Source: Streptomyces sp. SPB162 (GTDB lineage Bacteria; Actinomycetota; Actinomycetes; Streptomycetales; Streptomycetaceae). From it: a stretch of 64,000 bases of DNA. Position 1 is the stretch's first letter, and every line of letters begins with the position of its first letter. Both the position numbers and the translations under genes were made by a program. Positions 11,235 through 19,123 of this stretch are shown in pieces. The stretch lies in assembly GCF_029504575.1 (NCBI RefSeq), contig NZ_JAQFII010000001.1, forward strand, positions 3,913,001 through 3,977,000, in the 5' to 3' direction. Below the pieces are notes generated by a model that worked only from the letters and a program-made list of their open reading frames with translations, searched no databases and was not told where the DNA came from.

Positions 11235-11612
11235 ATGAAGAATTTCGTCGTCAAGACGCTCGCCAACGCCGGGGCCCTCGGTGTGGCCATCTGGCTGGTC
11301 AAGAACATCACCCTCACCGGCGACGACACCTGGCACAAGGTGCTCACCGTCATCCTGGTCGCCGTGGTCTTCGGACTGGTGAACTGGCTGGTCAAGCCGG
11401 TCGTCAAGCTGCTGTCGTTCCCGTTGTTCATCCTCACCCTGGGCTTGATCACGCTGGTCGTGAACGCCCTGATGCTGCTGCTCACCTCGTGGCTGGCGGG
11501 GAAGCTCAGCCTCGACTTCCACGTCGAGGGCTTCTGGGCGGCGCTGCTCGGCGGCCTGATCATCAGCATCGTCTCCTGGGCGCTGAACATGCTCCTGCCG
11601 GACGAGGACTGA
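11235..11612 (+). CDS. Phage holin family 4-like membrane protein (PF04020 type)
   Basis: 125 residues with four hydrophobic spans and the signature NWLVKPVVKLLSFPLFILTLG. Despite the family name, these proteins are common in bacterial chromosomes outside prophages and have no proven lytic role. The start is the ATG at 11235. No phage genes are nearby. The stop is followed by a roughly 125-bp GC-rich leader of the next gene. Confidence 0.82.
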   Translation: MKNFVVKTLANAGALGVAIWLVKNITLTGDDTWHKVLTVILVAVVFGLVNWLVKPVVKLLSFPLFILTLGLITLVVNALMLLLTSWLAGKLSLDFHVEGFWAALLGGLIISIVSWALNMLLPDED

Positions 11613-11738
11613 GCGATGCCGTTACGCCCGCAGACGGGGGCCGGGCCCGGGGGGCTCGGCCCCCGCCCCGCATCGGGTTGACTGGACCCAGCGCGCACGC
11701 GCGAAACCGTGGCGCGACCCCAGTCCCAGGAGGCACCG

Positions 11739-12923
11739 ATGGCCGAGTACGACCGCGACGAAAGCGCCGCCACCGCCGGTGATGACGCCCCCGGTGGCGA
11801 CACCGCCGGAGGCGACAGCACGCGCAGCGTCCACGCCGGGCGCCCGCCCGCGCGGCCGTATGAGCCCTCGCTGCCCGGCCCCACCTTCGTCTCGCACTTC
11901 CACCTGCCCGGCGACGCGACGGGCCCGTACACCTACGGCCGGGACCAGAACCCGACCTGGACCCTGCTGGAACAGGCGATCTCCGAGCTGGAGTCCCCCG
12001 CCGACCCGTCCGCCAGGACCACCGTCTTCGCCTCGGGAATGGCCGCGGTCTCCGCCGTGCTCCTGTCGCAGCTGAGCGCGGGCGACACCGTCGTCCTGCC
12101 CTCCGACTGCTACAACACGACCCGGACGCTGCAGAAGCGGCTGGAGTCGTACGGCGTCACCGTGCGGCTCGCGCCGACCCGCGGCGACGCCCAGCTGGAC
12201 GTGCTGGAGGGCGCGCGCCTGCTGTGGCTGGAGACGCCGTCCAACCCCGCCCTGGACGTCTGCGACATCCGCCGGCTGGCCGACGCCGCGCACGCGGCGG
12301 GCGCCCTCGTCGCTGTCGACAACACCCTGGCCACCCCGCTCGGCCAGCGCCCGCTCGACCTCGGCGCCGACTTCTCGGTCGCCAGCGGCACCAAGGCCCT
12401 GACCGGCCACGGCGACCTGCTGCTCGGCTACGTGACCACGCGCGACCCCGAGCTGCACGAGCAGACCCTGCTCTGGCGCAAGACCGTCGGCGCCATCCCC
12501 GGCCCCATGGAGACCTGGCTCGCGCACCGTTCGCTGGCCACCCTCGCGCTGCGGGTGGACCGGCAGGCCGCCAACGCCCTGGAGCTGGCCACGGCACTCG
12601 CCGAGCGCCCGGAGGTGACCGAGCTGCGCCACCCCGGCCTGTCCACCGACCCGGCGCACCCGCTCGCCGCCGCCCAGATGCGCCGTTTCGGCAGCGTCGT
12701 CTCCTTCACGCTGCCCGACAAGGAGCATGCCGAGCGCTTCCTCGCCGCGCTGCGGATCACCGTCGAGGCGACGAGTTTCGGAAGCGTCCAGTGCACGGCC
12801 GAGCGTCGGGCCCGCTGGGGCGGTGACGCGGTTCCGCCCGGTTTCATCCGCTTCTCGGTGGGCGTGGAGGACGCGGCCGACATCGTCTCCGATGTCACCC
12901 GCGCCCTGGACGCCGCCAAGTAG
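11739..12923 (+). CDS. Cystathionine gamma-lyase/synthase family PLP enzyme
   Basis: 394 residues, the normal length of the Cys/Met metabolism PLP family. Visible landmarks are the substrate loop YTYGRDQNPTW, FASGMAA for phosphate binding, VDNTLATP with the cofactor aspartate, and the Schiff-base lysine in SGTKALTGHGD (about residue 219). It probably acts in transsulfuration, cleaving cystathionine to cysteine; the family also includes synthases and methionine gamma-lyases, so the exact reaction is inferred. The ATG at 11739 follows a clear AGGAGG. A hairpin terminator follows at 12965. Confidence 0.87.
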   Translation: MAEYDRDESAATAGDDAPGGDTAGGDSTRSVHAGRPPARPYEPSLPGPTFVSHFHLPGDATGPYTYGRDQNPTWTLLEQAISELESPADPSARTTVFASGMAAVSAVLLSQLSAGDTVVLPSDCYNTTRTLQKRLESYGVTVRLAPTRGDAQLDVLEGARLLWLETPSNPALDVCDIRRLADAAHAAGALVAVDNTLATPLGQRPLDLGADFSVASGTKALTGHGDLLLGYVTTRDPELHEQTLLWRKTVGAIPGPMETWLAHRSLATLALRVDRQAANALELATALAERPEVTELRHPGLSTDPAHPLAAAQMRRFGSVVSFTLPDKEHAERFLAALRITVEATSFGSVQCTAERRARWGGDAVPPGFIRFSVGVEDAADIVSDVTRALDAAK

Positions 12924-12964
12924 AGCCTCTACGCATATATGCAAGAAGCTGTACGCAGAAGGGA

Positions 12965-12997
12965 CGGTTCGAGCCTCCCCCCTCGTGGCTCGAACCG
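12965..12997 (+). terminator. Terminator after the PLP enzyme gene
   Basis: An 11-bp perfect stem (CGGTTCGAGCC at 12965-12975 with GGCTCGAACCG at 12987-12997), 42 bp after the stop codon. Confidence 0.7.
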
Positions 12998-13134
12998 CCC
13001 TGGCGCAACGCGCGAAGATGCGCTCGAACTAGGCTAGTTGACTCTGCGTCAGTGTCCAATCACAGTAGTTGGTACGACCTATCGATAAAGTTATACTTGA
13101 CGGTTTGTCAGGTTTTGGCGGTGAGGAGACCAAG

Positions 13135-14034
13135 GTGGACCTGGCTCTCCTGCGCACCTTCGTGACCGTCCACCGGGCCGGCTCGTTCACCCGGGCCGCC
13201 CAGCTCCTGGGCCTGTCCCAGCCCGCCGTCACCGGCCAGATACGCACGCTGGAACGGCAGGTCGGCCGCCCGCTCTTCCTGCGGCTGCCCCGCGGCGTGG
13301 CCCCCACCACCGTCGGCGACGAGCTCGCGCACAAGGTCGCGCCGCACCTCGACGCACTGCTGGAGATCACCGCGGCGGCCCCCGACGAGGACGGCCCCGG
13401 CGCCCACAGCCTGCACCTGGCCGGCCCGTCCGAATTCACCGCGCTGCGCATCCTGCCCGCCCTGGCGCCGCTGGTCGCCGACGGACTGCACCTGCGGGTC
13501 TCGCTCAGCGGCGACGACGAAGCGCTGGCCGGGCTCGCCGCCGGCCATCACGACCTGGCCGTCGTCAGTGTGCAGCCCCGCGACCGGCTGATAGCGGCCG
13601 TACCGCTGTGGGACGAGGAGTACGCCCTGGTCACCTCGCCCCGGTGGCTGGAGCAGTCCGGCGGCCCGCACGGGGTGCGCGACCATGGCCCGCAGCTGCT
13701 CGACGACCTGCCCGTCGTCACCTGCGACGAGGAGTGCCGGCTGCTGTCCCAGTACTGGGCGGCCGTCTTCGACGCCAGGCCCACCCGTAATCCCGCGGTC
13801 GTCGTCCCCGACCTGCGCGCCGTCCTGGACTGCGTGCGCGACGGGGTCGGGCTGGCCGTCCTGCCGCGCTACCTGTGCGCTGCCGCGCTCGCCGCCGGTG
13901 AGATCACCCTGCTGCTGGAGCCTCCCGTGCCACCGCTGCGGACCTACTTCCTGGCCACCCGGGCCGGCACGCTCGCCCTGCCCCGGCTCGCCCGGGCGCA
14001 CGAACGGCTGCTGACCGCCGCGCAGGACTGGTGA
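13135..14034 (+). CDS. LysR-family transcriptional regulator
   Basis: 299 residues. It starts VDLALLRTFVTVHRAGSFTR, the classic LysR helix-turn-helix (residues 1-60, with AAQLLGLSQPAVTGQIRTLE), followed by a two-lobed effector-binding domain. The GTG at 13135 is chosen for its GAGGAG site and because it matches the usual LysR start; the frame runs open to 13069. The target is unknown. It reads in the same direction as the PLP enzyme, so the usual divergent-target rule gives no clue. The 137 bp upstream (12998-13134) are locally AT-rich (TTATACTT) and likely hold its promoter. Confidence 0.88.
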   Translation: MDLALLRTFVTVHRAGSFTRAAQLLGLSQPAVTGQIRTLERQVGRPLFLRLPRGVAPTTVGDELAHKVAPHLDALLEITAAAPDEDGPGAHSLHLAGPSEFTALRILPALAPLVADGLHLRVSLSGDDEALAGLAAGHHDLAVVSVQPRDRLIAAVPLWDEEYALVTSPRWLEQSGGPHGVRDHGPQLLDDLPVVTCDEECRLLSQYWAAVFDARPTRNPAVVVPDLRAVLDCVRDGVGLAVLPRYLCAAALAAGEITLLLEPPVPPLRTYFLATRAGTLALPRLARAHERLLTAAQDW

Positions 14035-14177
14035 CCCGTTCCGGCAGCTCGAGGACGTGATCAACACGCCTCGGCACGGATCCGGTGAGGCCGGGTACGG
14101 CGCCAACAGGAACCGATAGCTCCGATTCACCGCCCCCGGTGTGTTTGTCGATCCCCGTGTCGCGGCAGATCTCAACC

Positions 14178-14690
14178 ATGCCCCAGGAGAACGAAGCTCC
14201 GGTCGAAGTCCCGGCCACCCGCCCGGTGGTCAAGCGCACCGCCCGGGCGATCCTGTTCGACGGCGACTGCATGGTCCTCATCAAGCGCACCAAGCCCGGC
14301 CTCGCCCCGTACTGGATCACTCCGGGCGGCGGTGTGGAGGACGACGACCCCTCGGTCGTCGACGCGTTGCACCGTGAAGTGGACGAGGAGCTGGGGGCCA
14401 AGATCACCGACGTGGTCCCGGCCTTCGTCGACTCCGTCGAGCACATCGCGGAGAACGGCGCCCACGGTGTGAAGGTGCAGTACTTCTTCGCGTGCCGGCT
14501 CGCCTCGATGGACCCGGCCCTCCGGCACGGCCCCGAGATGGACGACCCGTGCGGGACGTATGACGTCGTCCGCGTGCCGTTCACCCGGGTCGGACTGGCC
14601 TCGGTCGAGGTGGTCCCGCTGACACTGCGGCACTACCTCGACGCGAACATCGAAGGCGTACTGGGACTGATCGGCCCGGACCTGGGCTGA
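14178..14690 (+). CDS. NUDIX hydrolase
   Basis: 170 residues. The NUDIX box reads GGVEDDDPSVVDALHREVDE, followed by ELG. The catalytic REVDEELG half is intact, but the glutamate expected seven residues before REV is proline. Such enzymes hydrolyse nucleoside diphosphates linked to another group; the substrate is unknown. The start is the ATG at 14178; an in-frame ATG at 14085 would add 31 poorly structured residues. The stop lies inside the first unit of a 20-bp tandem repeat. Confidence 0.85.
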   Translation: MPQENEAPVEVPATRPVVKRTARAILFDGDCMVLIKRTKPGLAPYWITPGGGVEDDDPSVVDALHREVDEELGAKITDVVPAFVDSVEHIAENGAHGVKVQYFFACRLASMDPALRHGPEMDDPCGTYDVVRVPFTRVGLASVEVVPLTLRHYLDANIEGVLGLIGPDLG

Positions 14691-14800
14691 GCGGCCGAGA
14701 CCGGGGCCGAGCGCTCCCGACCCGGGCCGAGCGCTCCCGACCCCGGCTGAGCGGCCGAGACCCGGGCCGAGCGCTCCCGACTCGGGCCGAACGGGGCCGG
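14681..14800. repeat. Six 20-bp tandem repeats at the 3' end of the NUDIX gene
   Basis: Six units in exact 20-bp register from 14681. Two types alternate: A (ending CTGAGCGGCCGAGA; units 1 and 4) and B (ending CCGAGCGCTCCCGA; units 2, 3 and 5). Unit 6 is degenerate. The TGA of the NUDIX gene is part of unit 1. Confidence 0.85.
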
Positions 14801-14805
14801 AGGCC

Positions 14806-14828
14806 GCCCGGCGGAGCCTCCGCCGGGC
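14806..14828. terminator. Bidirectional terminator between NUDIX and PPOX genes
   Basis: A 10-bp perfect stem (GCCCGGCGGA with TCCGCCGGGC) and a 3-base loop, between two convergent genes and directly after the tandem repeat. Confidence 0.7.
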
Positions 14829-14848
14829 GCCCGTTCGGCTGGAGCCGG

Positions 14849-15673
14849 TCAGCCTGCCTGCCGGGGGAACCAGCCGCGAAGCCATCCACCGCGCCGGGCC
14901 GACGGCCGCTCCGCCGGTCCGGGCTGTGCGGACGCCGTCCGCCGCCCCGCGGCTACCGGCGCGGGTTCCGGAGCCCGCGGCACGGAGACGTGCCCGGGGA
15001 CCGGCACAGGCACCGGCACCGGGGCCTCCACCGGCTGCACCGGCCGCCGTTCGGCGGCCGCCCCGAAGTGGTCGCCGCCCTTGCGGCGCACGTCGTCGGT
15101 GCCCCACGACCGGCCGCCGCCTGTGGCGAAACCTTTCTGCAACGGCGCTTTGACGAGCCGCGGGATGTGCTTCGAGCAGTGGATGTAGGCCTCCTCGACC
15201 TCCACCGCGACCCACATCTGCGGACGCCGACCGGGCACCGGATCCTCCGGCAGGTCGGGGTGCTCGGCGCGCATCCGCTCGTCCGGGACCAGCAGCGCGC
15301 GGCCGTTGATGTGCAGCCCGATCCGGTCCTGGGCGAAGTCGATCAGCAGGATCCCGACGTGCGGGTTCTCGCGGATGTTGCCGAGCGAGGCCATGACACC
15401 GTTGCCCCGGTACTCGGGGTACGTCAGCGTCCGGTCGTCGAGGACCCGCACGAAGCCGGCCGGTCCGGCCCGGAAGGTGCTGTCGCACTCCCCGCGCCGG
15501 TCCGCCGTGGACAGGAAGAACATCTCCTGCCGGGCGACGAACTCCCGCATCCTCGGATTGAGCCGGTCCCGCACCTGATCGTCGTAGAACCGGTCGGCAC
15601 GTCCGCCCGTGCCCAGCTCGGTCTGCATCAGGTGCTCGCCGTCGCTGCCGGGTCGCTCCGCCCGGCTAGTCAC
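14849..15673 (-). CDS. Pyridoxamine 5'-phosphate oxidase-like flavin protein
   Basis: 274 residues. A split-barrel PPOX-like fold covers residues about 20-190 (EFVARQEMFFLSTADRRGECD, then YPEYRGNGVMASLGNI, then VGILLIDF). Such proteins bind FMN or F420 and reduce small molecules; several are linked to nitrosative stress. The last ~75 residues are proline/arginine-rich, including a PVPVPVPVPG run, and look disordered. The GTG start at 15673 overlaps the stop of the globin-reductase gene by eight bases, so the two are translationally coupled and likely work together. An internal ATG at 15628 is a weaker alternative. Confidence 0.82.
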   Translation of the reverse strand: MTSRAERPGSDGEHLMQTELGTGGRADRFYDDQVRDRLNPRMREFVARQEMFFLSTADRRGECDSTFRAGPAGFVRVLDDRTLTYPEYRGNGVMASLGNIRENPHVGILLIDFAQDRIGLHINGRALLVPDERMRAEHPDLPEDPVPGRRPQMWVAVEVEEAYIHCSKHIPRLVKAPLQKGFATGGGRSWGTDDVRRKGGDHFGAAAERRPVQPVEAPVPVPVPVPGHVSVPRAPEPAPVAAGRRTASAQPGPAERPSARRGGWLRGWFPRQAG

Positions 15674-17114
15674 CCGCCGCCACCAGTTCCTCCAGTGCGT
15701 CGTGCCGTATCCGATGCGAGGGCATACCGCCGCCGACGAGCGCGTCCATGCTGCTGCGGATCATGCCGGGCGGCCCCGAGAGGAAGGCGTCGTACCTCTC
15801 CCACGGGCCGTACTGCCGCACGATGTCCGGCAGGGGCCCCGACAGGCTGCCGCTCGGGGTGTCGGCGACCACCGGCCGCACCGAGAGCCAGGGGTGCTCC
15901 TCCGCCATGCGGAGCATGGTGTCGAGGTCGTACAGGTCGTGGTCGTGGCGCGCACCGTAGAAGACCTCGACCGAACGCCTGCGGCCGTGCTCAACGACGT
16001 CCTCGACCAGCGCCTTGATCGGCGCGATGCCGGTACCGCCCCCGACGCACAGCAGTCCGCTGTCCGTGGTGTGGTCGATGACCATGGAACCGGCCGGCGG
16101 CCCGAGCCGGATGACGTCGCCCGGCCGCGCGCGGTGCACCAGCGCGTTGCTGACCCAGCCCGCCGGGACCGCCTTGACGTGGAAGGAGAGCAGACCGTCC
16201 GAGCGGGGCGCCGACGCGAAGGAGTAGTGCCGCCACACCCGTGGCCACCAGGGGGTTTCGAGCGACGTGTACTGGCCGGCCAGGAACGGGTACGGCTGGT
16301 CGGGCCGCACGGTCACCACGGCGATGTCTGAGGTGCGGGGCTCGTGGGAGACGATCTCGGCCTGCCACCACGGCGGTGTGGAGCGCTCGTCGGCGGCGGC
16401 CGCGTCGATCATCACCTGCGAGATCACCGTATAGGCGCGCACCCACGCGGCCTCGGTCACCGGGTCCCAGACCGCCGCGGCGTACTTGCTGAGCGCCCCG
16501 ATCAGGGCCTCGCCGACGGCGGGGTAGTGCTCCGGCCGCGTGCCGTACTTGCGGTGGCCGCGGCCGAGGTTGGACAGGTACTCGACCAGGTACTGGGTGT
16601 TGTCGATGTTGTCGGCCGCGGTCAGCAGCGCCTTCAGGATCCGGTCGCGCTGGGCGTCCATGGCCGCGGGGAAGAGCTCCCGCAGTTCCGGGTGGCGGAT
16701 GAACAGCAGGGCGTAGAAGTAGCTGGTGGTCCGGTCGGCGACCGGGCCGATCTCCTCCATGGTCCGCCGGATCAACAGCGCGTCCGGCGAGGCCGGGGAG
16801 GTCGGCGCGGCCTCCTGGACGGTGGGGCGCGGCGCCGCGGGCGCGGGGTCCGTCAGGAAGGCCGGGACGGGGTCCGGGGTGGACGGCGGCGCGGCGCCGG
16901 GCGCCTGCTCCGCCCGCTCCTGGGCTTCGTCCTGCGCACGCTGCTTGCGGGTGGCGGCCCTGCCGACGGGTCTTATGGCGGCCGGGGACCTGCTGGGTAT
17001 CTCGGAATCACCGCCGTCCGCCGTGCCGTGCGGCGCGTCGGGTTCCCGTTCCGGCGGCGTGAACCAACCCCGGTTCGGATCCGTCTCGGCCGCGTTGGTG
17101 GTCAGAGCGTCCAT
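15666..17114 (-). CDS. Flavohemoglobin-like globin fused to an FAD/NAD reductase
   Basis: 482 residues: a disordered, charged and proline-rich N-terminus (1-110), a globin domain (about 111-240) and a ferredoxin-reductase-type module. The proximal haem histidine is probably H187 in SNLGRGHRKYG. RHYSFASAP binds FAD and GGGTGIAPIKALVED binds NAD(P)H. Flavohemoglobins oxidise nitric oxide to nitrate in the cytoplasm. Classical members are about 400 residues, so the N-terminal 110 residues are extra. It is the first gene of a two-gene operon with the PPOX-like protein. Its promoter must lie in the 324 bp upstream. Confidence 0.88.
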   Translation of the reverse strand: MDALTTNAAETDPNRGWFTPPEREPDAPHGTADGGDSEIPSRSPAAIRPVGRAATRKQRAQDEAQERAEQAPGAAPPSTPDPVPAFLTDPAPAAPRPTVQEAAPTSPASPDALLIRRTMEEIGPVADRTTSYFYALLFIRHPELRELFPAAMDAQRDRILKALLTAADNIDNTQYLVEYLSNLGRGHRKYGTRPEHYPAVGEALIGALSKYAAAVWDPVTEAAWVRAYTVISQVMIDAAAADERSTPPWWQAEIVSHEPRTSDIAVVTVRPDQPYPFLAGQYTSLETPWWPRVWRHYSFASAPRSDGLLSFHVKAVPAGWVSNALVHRARPGDVIRLGPPAGSMVIDHTTDSGLLCVGGGTGIAPIKALVEDVVEHGRRRSVEVFYGARHDHDLYDLDTMLRMAEEHPWLSVRPVVADTPSGSLSGPLPDIVRQYGPWERYDAFLSGPPGMIRSSMDALVGGGMPSHRIRHDALEELVAAGD

Positions 17115-17438
17115 CGTGAGCTTCGCCTCGAACTTCCCCGGTCGATTTCCCGACGTGTGTCACGCGTAGTGGGGTGAGAGCGTGTCACGCAGGGGCGGCG
17201 CATCGGACAAATAGCCGGAAGTGCAGGAAACGGGGATGCATGCGGGTTAGGATCCATCGGCTTACGGCGGAGGCCCGAGGCGCTCGAACGGAGTCGACCA
17301 TACCCGGAACCTGCTGTTCAGCAACCCCAGTTGGCCAATTCATCCCAGCACGTTGGCCGAACTTCGTGACCCTTCCCACAAACTCGCGGAATTCGGTTTG
17401 CGCAAGGTCATCCGGGTAGCAGAAGCGGCCACATTTTG
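17115..17438. other. 324-bp intergenic region upstream of the globin gene
   Basis: Frames on both strands are short and composition-driven, and I support no gene. GTGTCACGC occurs twice (near 17157 and 17191), close to the globin start; it may be a regulatory repeat. Confidence 0.4.
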
Positions 17439-18083
17439 TCATCTGCGGTCGAATTGATTCACCAGCTCATAAGCCTCACGCAAGTCGCGTCCTGTATAGG
17501 CATGAGTGGCCAGATCCCGCACATAGTGGTCACCATTTACCGCCACCGAAGTCGGCACCACCCCGAACAGCGCCGCGTCCGACAGCGAGTCCCCATAGGC
17601 CACGCAGTCCGCCCGCGTCACCCCGTACTGGACGCAGAGCTCATCGGCGATGCTCACCTTCGACTCGGGCACCAGGATCCCCGCCGGATCGAGCACCGCC
17701 TCGGGCGCGAAGGGCACCGGGGGGAAGACCGAGGAGCGCGCCTCGTGCACGCCCCACGCGCGCAGCCGCGTCACGAAGAAGTCCGGCGACAGGGAGATCA
17801 CCGCACAGTGCTCGCCACGATCGGTGATCTCCGTCCAGACCTCGCGTATGCCGTCCAGCCACGGCGCACCCTCGAAGGCGGCCTTCAGCCGCTCCTCGGT
17901 CAGTGTCGTCCACATGGCGTACACCCGCTCCGCGAACCCCGGCGGGTCCAGCGTGCCGCGGATCAGCCGGAGCTCCAGCTCCGTGATCTCCTCGACCATG
18001 TCCAGCTCCCGGGCCAGCTCCAGACTGGCCGAGGATCCGTGCATCAAGGTGCCGTCCATGTCGAAGATGTGCAGCCGTGCCAC
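17439..18083 (-). CDS. HAD-family phosphatase (HAD-IB type)
   Basis: 214 residues. HAD motifs appear in order: DMDGT (motif I, near residue 8), SLSPDF (motif II), a lysine in VPESKVS and GDSLSDAALF (motif IV). The arrangement resembles phosphoserine phosphatase-like HAD-IB hydrolases, which remove phosphate from small metabolites by an aspartyl-phosphate intermediate. The GTG at 18083 is chosen because GAGGAG lies eight bases before it; the open frame runs through the parS site upstream without another sensible start. Confidence 0.85.
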   Translation of the reverse strand: MARLHIFDMDGTLMHGSSASLELARELDMVEEITELELRLIRGTLDPPGFAERVYAMWTTLTEERLKAAFEGAPWLDGIREVWTEITDRGEHCAVISLSPDFFVTRLRAWGVHEARSSVFPPVPFAPEAVLDPAGILVPESKVSIADELCVQYGVTRADCVAYGDSLSDAALFGVVPTSVAVNGDHYVRDLATHAYTGRDLREAYELVNQFDRR

Positions 18084-18210
18084 GCGGGCGTCTCCTCTTG
18101 CCTCGCCGATCCCGCCGGTGCGGGGGTGCGCTCCCAGCGTGCGACGGGGAGCCCCGGTCAGGCCACCTGTTTTGCGCGACAGATCGCCGTACGAACGCGC
18201 CCCGGGCGAT

Positions 18211-18224
18211 GTTCCACGTGGAAC
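18211..18224. promoter_or_regulatory. parS site 1 (ParB binding), GTTCCACGTGGAAC
   Basis: Matches the Streptomyces parS palindrome. The perfect symmetry extends to 18206-18229. It lies in the gap between the DUF4097 and HAD genes, about 45 kb from oriC, the farthest parS found in this window. Confidence 0.88.
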
Positions 18225-18263
18225 ATCGCGGCCGTGGAACGTCACCGCCCCCTTGGGGCTGGA

Positions 18264-19013
18264 TCAGGATTGCACGCGGCTGAGCGTGACATCACCGGAG
18301 CCCGTCTTCACCTGGATGCGCGCGGCGGCCGACGGATCGGTCGGCACCGACACGTGCTCGTCTCCCGAACCCGTGCTGACATCGGTCGCGTACGGACCGC
18401 CAGGCAGGTGAACGGTGACATCGCCCGATGAAGCCTTGATCGCGAGCTTCTGCGGCGCCCTGACGAACGTCAGCCGGATCTCGCCCGACGCCGCGGTCGC
18501 GCTGACATCGGATCCGCCGAGCCCGGTGGCGGTCAGATCACCCGAACCGGCCGAAGTCGTCAACGCACCCGCGATCCCGGAGACATCGATATCGCCCGAA
18601 CCCGTCCTCAGGTTCGCCGACGCCACTCCCTGCACATCCACGTCCCCGCTGCCGGTGCTCACCGTCACGCTCACCCCGGCGGGCACCGTCAGTTCGTAAT
18701 CGATCGAGCAGTCGTCACACCCGTCGGTGAACGTCAGCCGGCCGTTCTCGACCTTCTGCCCGGGAGCCGGCTTGCCGTCACCGTGGTAGCGCACGGTCCG
18801 GTGAATGGTGGCACCGCCACCCGTGCCCGGCCGGATCCGGACATCACCGCTTCCCCTGCCCACCTCGACGGCGCTCACCGGCCCCGCGACCTTCGCGTCG
18901 TCCACGGCCTTGTGCTCCGGAGAGCGATGGAGGCTCACCCCGTCGCAGCCCGTCAACGCGGCTCCCAGAACCAGCGCGGACACGATCAGTACGGCGGAAC
19001 GCTTGGCTGTCAT
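18264..19013 (-). CDS. DUF4097-type surface lipoprotein
   Basis: 249 residues. A signal peptide (MTAKRSAVLIVSALVLGAAL) ends in the lipobox LTGC, so the mature protein is lipid-anchored outside the membrane. The rest is a right-handed beta-helix-like repeat built on recurring GSGDV/GSGDI units (about seven), typical of DUF4097/putative adhesin domains. A CDDC motif near residue 105 may form a disulfide. The function of the family is not known. The ATG at 19013 gives the complete signal peptide. Confidence 0.83.
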   Translation of the reverse strand: MTAKRSAVLIVSALVLGAALTGCDGVSLHRSPEHKAVDDAKVAGPVSAVEVGRGSGDVRIRPGTGGGATIHRTVRYHGDGKPAPGQKVENGRLTFTDGCDDCSIDYELTVPAGVSVTVSTGSGDVDVQGVASANLRTGSGDIDVSGIAGALTTSAGSGDLTATGLGGSDVSATAASGEIRLTFVRAPQKLAIKASSGDVTVHLPGGPYATDVSTGSGDEHVSVPTDPSAAARIQVKTGSGDVTLSRVQS

Positions 19014-19123
19014 CGCAGTCTCCCCGATCGCCGGAACCCTCGTCCGACGCTCCACAGCCAACGTAAGGTCCGCTCTCGCTCCGTCCCATGCGGGCATCAG
19101 GCCTCTTGGTAGGGGTGCTAGCA

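Noticed and set aside
11235..11612. Holin-like protein as a sign of a prophage
   Set aside because: No integrase, capsid, tail or lysin genes nearby; this family is widespread in bacterial chromosomes.
17174..17442. Small frames on both strands in the globin upstream gap
   Set aside because: No ribosome site with a plausible product and unusual composition; neither strand is convincing.
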